Assembly (NCBI GenBank): GCA_032158295.1
Contig: CM063256.1
Coordinates: 62,001 to 126,000 of the forward strand
Source of the DNA: Pycnopodia helianthoides
Taxonomy: Eukaryota; Echinodermata; Asteroidea; Forcipulatida; Asteriidae
Length of the DNA: 64,000 nt
Direction of reading: 5' to 3'
Part shown: one piece after another, positions 55,616 through 64,000 of the stretch
How positions within the stretch are numbered: the first letter of the stretch is position 1
Layout: each line of letters opens with the position of its first letter
Notes under the pieces: generated by a model
Seen by the model: the letters and a program-made list of their open reading frames with translations, nothing else
The model's database searches: none
Told to the model about the DNA's origin: nothing
Position numbers and translations under genes: made by a program

Positions 55616-57360
55616 ACAGTGGTCCTTGTGGGATTCCATCAAGTTTATGTAAGCAGCGGGCTAAAAAGAACAATGGCAAAAGTCAGGAATAAAGCGCCGA
55701 GTGGGGGCGCTATGCCAATTTAACGGTCATGGTTTCATTACGAATGCCTCAAGGGGACATCAGTCCTACGGTTGCCAATGCTATCAATGCCACAATTAGG
55801 ACTTCGTGGTCACAGTACTCTAGGATGCTTATTTCCCCCTTATAAATTAGTTTGTGCTCTCATGAAAAGGCTGAAATAGCCATGAGTTGAGTTTGTTGAT
55901 TCATAATAATATAAAACAAAAGTGGGTGGGGCGGGGTCAGCGTGGCCATAAACATAGCACGCACATTGTGCGTGCATGTGATTTTCTCTTCAATAGTTAC
56001 TAATTTTTGTATTACGTGCTAAGTCCATGGTTTGAACATGAAGTGTTGTAGAATTGAACTGGCAACATTACACGGTATGAACTTCAACTTGCAGGATAAG
56101 GCATAGATTGTCGCAATGTCTACAGGGTGAAAAATTAATACAACAAGATGATATCACCGCGAAGGGTACGGCCTAAACATCCTTGTGCTCGGCCCTTTGT
56201 TGCTATTATCATGAGTTTGCCTGATAATAACTATTTCAGCTTGTCCAAGGTAAACTGGATTACATTTACTGAAAACAATGAACTTATACTGAAAACAATA
56301 CACGGTTCAAACCGTAACATGGGCCATGGCTGCTGCAAATCGTAAAAAAGACAATCTATAAATTTATTTCAAAATTACATTGGTCCTTGTTGGACTCCAT
56401 ACAATTTATGTAAGCAGCGGGCTGAAAAAAACAATGGCTAAAGTGAGGAAAACACAGCCGGGCGAGGGCGCTATGCCAGTTTAACGGTCACGATTTCGTT
56501 ACGAATGCCTCGAGGGGACATCAGGCCTTGAGTTGTGTAATGCAATCAATGCCACAAGTAGGACTTCGGTGGTCACAGTCTAGGATGCTTATTTCCCCTT
56601 TAAAATTAGTTTGTGCTCCCATGAAAATGCTGCAAAAGCCACGAGTTAAGTTTGTTGAAAAAGAAAATGAAAAATGGGGTTTGGCGGGGGCAGCGTGACC
56701 ATAAACATAGTATGCACACATGTGCGTGCATGTGATTTTCTCTTCATATAGTTACTAATTCTTGTATTACGTGCCAAGTCCATGGTTTGTTTTAAACATG
56801 AAGTGTTGTAAACTTGAACTGGCGACATTACACGGTATGAAATTTAACATGCATGATGGGTCGCATAAGGCATAGATTGTCGCTATGTCTAAAGGGTGTA
56901 CAATTAATATAATACAACAAGATGATATCACCGCGAAGGGTATGGCCTAACATCCCTGTGCTCGGCCATTCGTTGCTACTAAGTGTACATGCGCACAGCT
57001 CATGAGTTTGCCTTAAAATAACTATTTCATCTTGTCCAGGGTAAACTGGATTACATTTACTGAAAACAATGAACTTATACTGGCAACAATACACGGTACA
57101 AACCGTTAGTTGCACCATAGCTTCTGCAAATCGTAAACAAACAAACAAACTTATAATTTTATTTCAAAATTATATTGGTCCTTGTGGGATTTCATACAAT
57201 TTATGTTAGCAGCGTGCAAAAAAGAACAATGGCTTAAGTGAGGAAAACAGAGCCGAGCGAGGACGCCATGCCAGTTTAACGGTCACGATTTAGTTACGAA
57301 TGCCTCGAGGGGACATCTGGCCTGCTGTTGTGTAATGCAATGATAGGTTTAGGATTTTGT
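55616..57360. repeat. tandem array, about 760-795-bp unit, three copies
   Basis: GGTCCTTGTgGGAnTnCATa recurs at 55621, 56382 and 57177. Each is followed by GTAAGCAGCGGGC, GGGCGCTATGCCA, TTTAACGGTCACGATTT and GAATGCCTCGAGGGGACATC. Copies are clearly diverged, older than the 1.2-kb array. Another faint copy is at 59540-59620. Confidence 0.8.
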
Positions 57361-58005
57361 TAGCTACACTCTAGAGTGCTATTTTTCTACTGTTCTCGAG
57401 AAAACGCTAAAGAAACCATAAGTTGATGAGTCGGCTTTGTTGAACAAAATGTGTTCGGGGCAGCGTTTTAATCGGAGAAAAGCTCGATAAAATATTGCGT
57501 ACAGACAAATGAGTGCGTGTATGTATTTTCCCCAAGTTATTTGTTTTCGTTATTAGGTATGATTAATCGTCAACTAGTTTGTTCAATATCGTCTTAGAAA
57601 AAGACCATTAGAAATGAAAATTTTCTTGAACATAAGAAAGGTTAACAGCGAGATAATATCACGTTGCGGGGGGGGGGGGGGGTGGGGGTGGGGTGGGCTT
57701 CAACCTGCCCGGACTCATTGTGAGCCCCTCTCAGGGGCAGATTGTTCCCTCTCAGCCTTGACTCGACGTAGTAGTGAGCGCCTACATTTTTCTTTTCCAA
57801 AGGATACAATTAAAATTTGTTTTCAAAATTTTCTGCGATAGGATAATTAGAAATATTTGACTTTGACATAATTGTCCTTCTTATCAATTATATATTTTCC
57901 AGTGAGCCTGTCTTTGTCATCGATTTTATTTTAAAAATAAAAAATACAACTTTTATATAAAGAAAAATAGATAAAATAGATAAAATAAAAAGACAAAAAG
58001 TTACT
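57361..58005. other. no gene seen; G13 run at 57667-57680
   Basis: The G run sits in a longer GGGGTGGGGTGGGG stretch (57667-57697). An AT-rich tract follows at 57930-57990. Confidence 0.4.
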
Positions 58006-58009
58006 CGGT

Positions 58010-58352
58010 GATTGTCAGGTATTCAGGAGTCGCGATTTAGGGGTGTTCCCCTACCGGGCTTACCGTCGAAACAATAAACCACAGATAAAGGCCCATTACC
58101 AACTTCCATTAGCACCCTTCTGATTTGACGATCGACACACCGTTTATCCTTCCCTACCTCACATCCCTGGCCACCGCGGGCCCTCCCCCCTCAGGGTAAA
58201 CAAGGCGGCTCCCGAACCATACTGGTGCCAGTCCCAGTAAAAGTGCCTTGAATCGTAATATTGGAGCGAGCCGGGATCGAACCCAGTACCGGTGGCCACA
58301 CGGTAAAGAATTCTGAGATAGTACCAGCGCCTTATCGGACCGAGCTACCCGC
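58010..58352 (-). mobile_element. tRNA-derived SINE-like element
   Basis: Head on the minus strand: GCGGGTAGCTCGGTCCGATA (A box), GCGCTGGTACTATCTCAGAA, then ACTGGGTTCGATCCCGGCTC (B box). About 250 bases of body with GGGAGCCGCCTTGTTTACCC and GTGTGTCGATCGTCAAATCA follow to about 58010. No tRNA acceptor stem. The repeat class was assigned from the head only. Confidence 0.55.
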
Positions 58353-58483
58353 GTTGGTGATTGTCAGATCCAATTTTGATTGTTATAAGGCGGAAAAATC
58401 CACGTGCATTGTGGGACGGTGAACCACAGACCATGCGATAATTAACTCTTTATTATTACGCTCCCACCATAGAACTAACGAAT

Positions 58484-58600
58484 TAGCTCAATGAGTTAAG
58501 GTACGGGGATGACACACTTCAGACGCCAGGCCTTCGATGGATACCGGCCTGGGTTCGATACCGCGGCGTGCCCCCATTTTTTTAATTTTTTTTCTTTTCT
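58484..58600 (+). repeat. tRNA-like head followed by T-runs
   Basis: ATTAGCTCAATGAGTTAAGG (A-box-like) and GGCCTGGGTTCGATACCGCG (B-box-like) lie about 55 bases apart, then GCCCCCATTTTTTT and further T runs that could end Pol III transcription. Probably a SINE head, not a host tRNA. Confidence 0.5.
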
Positions 58601-58605
58601 TTTTG

Positions 58606-59095
58606 GTAACAAAATCAGACACAACAAAACAAAGGCACACTAGACAAAATATATTTTAAGAGCACAAAAGCAATCCCCCACCAAAAAAAGAGACAGCTCT
58701 AAAACAAATAAGAAATTTTCAGAATAAATTACAAACGGTTCAACCCAACCTGGACTCTGAAATTTGTTCGGATGTTCGGAAATTGTACTTTTTAAGCGTT
58801 TTTCTTTGCTTTTTAAAAATTATTTCGTAAACATGTATAGCGAATTGTATTTTTGTATTTTATTTTGTAACAAAATCAGGTACAACAAAACAAAGGCACA
58901 CTGGAAAATATATTTTTATAAAATACAAAAAACAATCCCCCCAATTTATTTTTAAAAGATACAACTCTAAAACAAAAAATTAATTACAAATGGTTCACCC
59001 AACCTGGTCTATGAAATATGTTCGGAAATTGTACTTTTTATAACGTTTTTTGTTGTTGCTTTGTTAATAATTTCGTAAACATGTATAGCGAAAAG
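58606..59095. repeat. two tandem units of about 255 bp
   Basis: AACAAAATCAGnnACAACAA, AACAAAGGCACACT and CCCAACCTGG, then TTCGGAAATTGTACTTTTTA and ATTTCGTAAACATGTATAGCG occur from 58606 and again from 58866. Confidence 0.8.
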
Positions 59096-59535
59096 GCCAG
59101 GCCAGGCGCGGTTCTACGGGGGGGGGGGGGAGGCTGGGGGGGCCTAAAGCCACCCACCAAAACTTTTGTTTAGGGTTAGCAATGCGGTGATAAAATACAA
59201 TTGGCTATATAATTAATATCACCGGTAAGATGTTCTTTTCAGTCATAAGATGGTTTATTACGAGACCACACCAGAGCCATGGGACATTAGTTTCAAAACG
59301 TTTCTCTGTCTGTTTATCTCTCGATGGCTACTTCCGGAGATAATAGTTTCCATTGATCCGCAATCTTCATAACTGACAAATTTGTAAGCTTTTTGAACAT
59401 TATGAGTGCTTGTCCATTAATAAAACCTCTCTATGCTTATATCGAATACCATCAAAAAATCGTGGCCACATCGTCACTGGTTTCACGAAGGGACGGGTTT
59501 TGTCAAAATGCGTTAAAAGAGAATTTCAAGATATA
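59096..59535. other. no gene seen; G12 run near 59119-59130
   Basis: Nothing recognised apart from the G run and nearby GGCTGGGGGGGCC. Confidence 0.35.
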
Positions 59536-59849
59536 TGCATTTGAGGGCGCCATGTCAATTTAACTGTCACGATTTTGTGACGGAGTTCTAATAGGGACAC
59601 ATCAGAAGATTCGGGCCTGAAATATTGTAATGTTGTCAAAGCCGTGTTAAGGATTTCGCCGGCTGCAGTCTAGGATGCTAGTTTCCAACTCCTCTTCTGA
59701 AAAGGCTACAATATATAGCAATCTTACCATAGGCTGGGTGATAAGCCATATGCTGGTTAGTAGTTGAAATCTTATTATCAATAAAACCAACAAAGTGTCC
59801 AACAACTGTCCTTCTAGCCTCGGTTCGAATTATAACTTCTCAAACTTAC

Positions 59850-59930
59850 CATATTATTCCATTGCACAACGAAAGTACACAATTTGTCAATTGAGTCTTA
59901 ATGGGGCATCTTCATTCACCCGTGGAGTTC
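59850..59930 (-). other. diverged copy of the exon-like segment, frame lost
   Basis: Minus strand: GTGCCCACAG|GAACTCCACG and GGAATAATATG|GTAAGTTTGA bound 81 nt. The likely upstream donor CCGAGGCT|GTGAGG is also kept. The ATG frame stops after five codons. Confidence 0.4.
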
Positions 59931-60125
59931 CTGTGGGCACACAATACAAAGAACTTTATTGTACTGAAAAATAACGGGACCAGATTAATTTCCCTCACAG
60001 CCTCGGTATGGTTACATTGATTTCAATCAAGAAAATGGTGATACAAAAAGGAGACTCAAAAATGATTATCACTGACCCAAACGTCAAGCTTCCAGCGGGG
60101 TGAAAATTATATTACAAAACGTCAC

Positions 60126-60126
<1 letters not shown>

Positions 60127-60170
<44 letters not shown>
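60127..60170. repeat. (CAAT)11 microsatellite
   Basis: Eleven exact CAAT units, then CAGTTTTATTTCC. Confidence 0.95.
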
Positions 60171-60172
<2 letters not shown>

Positions 60173-60356
60173 GTTTTATTTCCACTTATGTCAAATACAT
60201 GAACATAGTGGAGGTCTCTAAAATACAAGAAACGTGTAGCAGATATGATGGTAAAATGGTGCGTACCAGAAATTTTGTTTGTAACTAGGTTTGTAACTAG
60301 AAATTAATGCCTAGGGGTTTTAGGAATCGCTTGAAATGTGGATCTTTTAAACTTAC

Positions 60357-60443
60357 CAAAATATTCCTTGAGTACATTAATAGAAAAACGTAAATTTTCC
60401 TTCGAGGCATCGACCAGGCACATTCCTCATTGTTGTCGTGTTC
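60357..60443 (-). other. diverged copy of the exon-like segment, frame altered
   Basis: Minus strand: TTGCCTACAG|GAACACGACA and GGAATATTTTG|GTAAGTTTAA bound 87 nt. One ATG frame is open to the donor (MPRRKIYVFLLMYSRNIL), but in phase 0, unlike the phase-1 array copies. Confidence 0.4.
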
Positions 60444-60721
60444 CTGTAGGCAATACAATAAAAAAATGCTGGTTCTAAGGATATAACTATTAAATGCACC
60501 CGACTCATTTTCCTCACAGTCTATACTTTGGCCTTATTACCGGCGTTGTTTTAATTGTGGAAAAAAGAAGGAAAAAAAAACACCCCAAAAACATGACAGT
60601 ACCGTGATTAAGAAAACAATACAAAACCCTTGTTGAAGAATACTATGCACCGATTTGTGATAAGTACTGTATAATCAATGCTTTTCTGGAGTCCGGAAAA
60701 AACAAGCCACAGGTATACTAC

Positions 60722-60793
60722 TCGAGTAGGATTTGAACCAACAACCCAACCATTAATTTTAAGTGCAAAAGTTTTCCCACTAGACCACGGAGC
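60722..60793 (-). repeat. tRNA-like pseudogene or SINE head
   Basis: Minus strand: TGGTCTAGTGG is a full A-box match and GGTTCAAATCC a one-mismatch B box. The stems do not pair as a complete cloverleaf. Confidence 0.5.
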
Positions 60794-60807
60794 GTATCAG
60801 ATAACCA

Positions 60808-61055
60808 GGGCCCAATTTCATGGCTCTGCTTACCGTGAGCAAAGAATAAGCGCTTGATACGGAAGAAGGGAATTCCGCGCTTACGTTAAGCGTGTCTCAT
60901 GGGTTAGCAGGGAATGTGTGCTTTTCCGCGTGCGTCTACAAGTTACTAGGTAATATTCGCTTACACAGCAGAAGTCCGGCGCTTGTCCTGTAAGCGAAGA
61001 ATTGTGATTGCAAGGGCAGAATTCGGCGGTAAGCAGAGCCATTAGATTGGGCCCA
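60808..61055. mobile_element. MITE with GGGCCCAAT ends
   Basis: Left end GGGCCCAATTTCATGG then CTCTGCTTACCG; right end CGGTAAGCAGAG then CCATTAGATTGGGCCC. About 248 bp, non-coding, with AAGCG and GCGCTTA words inside. GAAATTGGGCCCTGA at 30060 and 31100 is part of the same type of end. Confidence 0.75.
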
Positions 61056-62885
61056 GGTCAGTAATAGGAGCAGGCACCGCAATCATTTAAAACAGAAAGT
61101 AATGTCGAATGGAAACTGAAGAAAATAGGTTTTTCTTTTTTACAATTCAACTAAGGGTTTGAATGGATTTGTCCAATAATAATTCGCCGACAAGTACATT
61201 TTGTTGTCTTTCTTTTTTCCCTTTCAGTTTAAATAACTTTTGTTAAATCTGCCCGAGAATCATACCCAGAGATTTGTTTTTGTCTTTGGGGCAATCGGAC
61301 ACTGGGAGAGATTCATGTCTTGAGTCAGATTTCTCATGCCTTGAGCTCATTTAAATAATGACGGTGAAATTGTGAGTCTTCAAAGTTCTATGCCAAACAT
61401 CAGTTTGAAGTCCAATATTATTAACCAAAAATGTAAATTATATTGTCGTGTAACTAAAAAAAGAGGGGGGGGGGGCTCGCGAGTACGGCCAAGTGATGTC
61501 CGTGCCCAATCCAAAATAATTTGGGCCGACTTCACAACCATAGTTGTAGTGACTTGATATACAGTGAGTCGGCTACTCTTGGCTCAAAATAAGATTTCGT
61601 TTTGTTTAAACCCTGAGAACTTCTAAAAGGGTGTTTTGCTGTTAACTCCCTCTTATCTTCATTTAAAATATGAATGAGAATAAGGCCTGTATTGTCACTA
61701 TTGTCAAAGGGGAATCCAATACCGCGATAATAACTGACTCATATCAAACATGCAAACAGTCAATTTGTGGTTGGTACAACAAACAAAAAAGAAAACAAAC
61801 AAACAAACAAACAAATTCAGATGATATACAATATTTTATTAAAACCGTAGCAAACCTTGCAAATCAAAACAATTGCTATTTTCATACATGTAATTGTTGG
61901 AGACCTAATAGAGCTGACATATAATTTACCTTATCCGACCTCCACATTCCAATTGTTTATTTGTTTGTTTTCGTTTTTGATAATTACAAAAAATGTTCGA
62001 CCATTTCCACTTTTAAACAAAAGAGGAAATGAAGAAACTGGTAGTCATTGTGTTAATTTGTAACCAGTGTTAACAATTGGACATTAAACTTTTAGCTCAT
62101 GAAAACCCAAAGAAACTTAAAGTTAGATTAGATTATTTACTTGGATGCGTTTGAAGTTTTATATTAATCTACAGTGCCAGAAAAATTCAAAATGTATAAC
62201 CTGGAGCAATGGTGGACGTTGGATAAGACAGGTATAAAAGAATTGTAAACTTAAGAACAAAACATAAATCAAAGACAACAGTTTTTAAACAAATGAAACG
62301 TTTTAAAATAAAGTCCAAAACAAAGTGAAAAATACTAGGCATCATTTATCAAAGACAAAATTGTTATTAAAAAATATGAACTCTCAACCAAACTACAAAA
62401 CAAAACTGTAAATAGTATCCTGTAAAATACAAGAAAAAAAAAATCAAAGAACACATTGAAAAGAACGAATTAAGAAACCCAAGCTTGTTGCCTTATAACT
62501 GCTTTACAGGGTCTCCCCAATGAGAGGCAATCACACTGAGACTCTCTGAAGATTTTCAACTATTGTGATAGCATTAATTCATGTAGAACCCTTTTTAGCT
62601 TATTTAAAGGTCTTTATATGATGCAGATAAATCATACACCCTCAAACTGTTTATTGTAGAAACACTGTCTCCCCTGGTGACTATTTCCCTGCAGTTACAT
62701 TGCTTTGAAAATGTATTCAACAGGACACAAAAATCAGTATCAGGATATGTCTTGTTGGATGTTGTTGTTGTTTTTTTTTTTGGTGTTATTGTTCCACAGT
62801 GACCGGTTTTAAGCCAAATAATTCTTAAATTAGCAGAATTTGAATCATCGTTTGGTGGAGATACATTCCAGTAAGGTTTGCAGTT
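61056..62885. other. no gene seen; G10 run near 61465-61474
   Basis: CAATCGGACACTGGGAGAG (61293) recurs from 54396. (AAAC)n lies at 61792-61815. No coding region is supported. Confidence 0.35.
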
Positions 62886-62891
62886 GACACC

Positions 62892-62931
62892 AGAGAGATG
62901 AAAGTCATGTATACATGACTTTCATCTCTCT
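62892..62931. repeat. perfect 40-bp palindrome
   Basis: AGAGAGATGAAAGTCATGTA followed at once by its exact reverse complement. No spacer and no mismatch. Confidence 0.95.
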
Positions 62932-63645
62932 ATGAGTTGTGGTGGTTCTGAATAGAACCAGTGGAGTAACAACTCAAAGTTTCAATCAATATCATGTGAC
63001 TGTCTACGAGAAGAAAACATTTTAAATTAATTGTGATTGACTACCAGTGTCATTACTTGTAAATAACGTCGTTGTTTAATTCTAATGAGCTTTTAATCAT
63101 TACCTAAATTAACAATCACAAAGAAAGGGCACAAGCCTAGTCCTATTTAACAATGTTCATTTCAAACCTGTTCAAAAACACAAGAATTGTACCAAGAGGA
63201 AATAAATCACCACTGTTGACATTTTTCAGGAATGACTGAAAATTCAAAGGATGTTAAAGAGTGTCACTAATTCTCTAAGATGGTTTATGGTAACAGTGGA
63301 CAAATGTCTCATATCAGTTGTGTAGTGTACAGTATAACATTGTTCCCCTGACTGCTGTAAAAGTACAAACTGTGATTCATAACAATTGTACATAGTCTAT
63401 CCTCACATCAAACAGTTCTTCCTCCAAAGAAATAAAGAACCACTCCTTGATCTGGGATACCAGCGAACTTTGGACATGACTTTTTAAGCCCTTATTTGTA
63501 AACAATGTAGGCTCAGACTGTCCAGAGCTAATTGATCTTACTTGCAATACTAAAAATCCTGCATTCAAAATTCTTTGGTGCATTAATGTCAATGTTATGT
63601 TATGCCCTGATGAAAGAGCTGTGTAGGTTGATAGTGTAATTTACA
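62932..63645. other. no gene supported
   Basis: A 71-codon minus-strand frame (63592-63377) has no recognised motif. A possible donor GTAAGA inside it is not enough to call an exon. Confidence 0.35.
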
Positions 63646-63647
63646 TT

Positions 63648-64000
63648 TGGAGCTCTGGGGGTAGTGGCCCAATGCCAAGTTTACTGGACTCTGGGCAGTG
63701 GTTAAGTGGTAGTTTGAGCCCTGAGGGTTACTAGACCAATGCTAAGATTACTAGACTCTGGCCTGTGGTCCAGTTGGTTATTTTGAGCTCTGGGGGTAAT
63801 GGCCCAATGCTAATTTTACTGGACTCAGGGCAGTGGTTAAGTGGTAGTTTGAGCCCTTAGGGTTAGTAGACCAATGCTAAGATTACTGGACTCTGGCCTG
63901 TGGTCCAGTTGGTTATTTTGAGCTCTGGGGGTACTGGCCCAATGCTAAGTTTACTGGACTTTGGGCAGTGGTTAAGTGGTAGTTTGAGCCCTGAGGGTTA
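63648..64000. repeat. 135-bp higher-order minisatellite, continues past the window
   Basis: GAGCTCTGGGGGTA starts at 63650, 63785 and 63920, exactly 135 apart. Each unit is two related monomers of about 65-70 bp, one with GAGCTCTGG...GGCCCAATGC and one with GAGCCCTnAGGGTTA...GACCAATGC. Confidence 0.9.

Larger units (their letters stand above)
59540..60545. repeat. diverged units related to the 780-bp and 1.2-kb arrays
   Basis: 59545-59610 matches the 780-bp unit (GAGGGCGCCATGTCAATTTA). 59815-60015 and 60340-60530 match the exon-bearing part of the 1.2-kb unit: CAGCCTCGGTATGGTTACAT at 59998, and ACTTACCAAAATATTCC. The (CAAT)n tract lies between. Confidence 0.65.

Noticed and set aside
63377..63592. 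71-codon minus-strand frame as an exon
   Set aside because: Only one weak donor-like site, no acceptor and no domain.

Overview
This is repeat-rich animal DNA, not a prokaryotic or viral sequence. Host coding sequence is sparse: one clear exon, splice signals throughout, and a background of retroelements, foldback elements, SINE-like tRNA derivatives, microsatellites and tandem arrays. Four things point to a marine invertebrate deuterostome, possibly an echinoderm such as a sea star: the TRIM-NHL-type gene, a 5S rRNA-derived fragment, a SINE ending in an AGCGCTATATAAATGC-like tail, and a MITE whose ends read GGGCCCAATTTCATGG. The organism call is an inference and was not searched.

Layout. 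0-1.5 kb: an exon of a TRIM (RING, two B-boxes, coiled coil) gene on the minus strand, bounded by good splice sites. 2-3.5 kb: a 144-bp tandem repeat, a G-rich minisatellite and a (CA)n tract. 3.5-26 kb: many copies, in both orientations, of one non-coding repeat family (here 'family A') rich in TGACGTCA palindromes, TTCCGG/CCGGAA pairs and AGGTCA half-sites. Copies start with a small hairpin next to AGGTGTTCGG and end in a (GAA)n tail. Later insertions lie within it: a 5'-truncated Penelope-like element with a 13-bp target duplication (11.46-14.0 kb), a broken THAP domain (10.0 kb), a 5S rRNA-derived fragment (19.4 kb) and a 2.7-kb segment present twice (14.4 and 22.8 kb). An array of five AGGTGTTC...GAACACCT hairpins closes the block (25.6-25.8 kb).

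25.9-27 kb: a six-copy 96-bp repeat whose period keeps a minus-strand reading frame with regularly spaced cysteines, next to a possible first exon. 29.1-37.7 kb: a near-perfect 4.26-kb tandem duplication containing a tRNA-derived SINE and LINE reverse-transcriptase remnants. 41.5 kb: a LINE endonuclease remnant. 43.0-44.9 kb: a hAT-like foldback element with long GGTCTCG-rich inverted ends and a BED-finger-like fragment. 45-46.3 kb: two palindromic elements.

46.4-60.5 kb: a complex of related tandem arrays with periods of about 635 bp (3 copies), 1.2 kb (5 copies) and 780 bp (3-4 copies). Four of the 1.2-kb units carry an identical 76-bp minus-strand exon-like segment with acceptor and donor signals that would encode a 19-residue signal-peptide-like start. 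Two diverged copies at 59.9 and 60.4 kb keep the splice signals but not the reading frame. This is the most unusual structure in the window. 57.6-64 kb: tRNA-like SINE heads, a MITE, a perfect 40-bp palindrome and the start of a 135-bp higher-order minisatellite that runs off the end.

Apart from the TRIM gene, nearly everything readable is mobile or repetitive DNA. No set of genes forms a pathway here.
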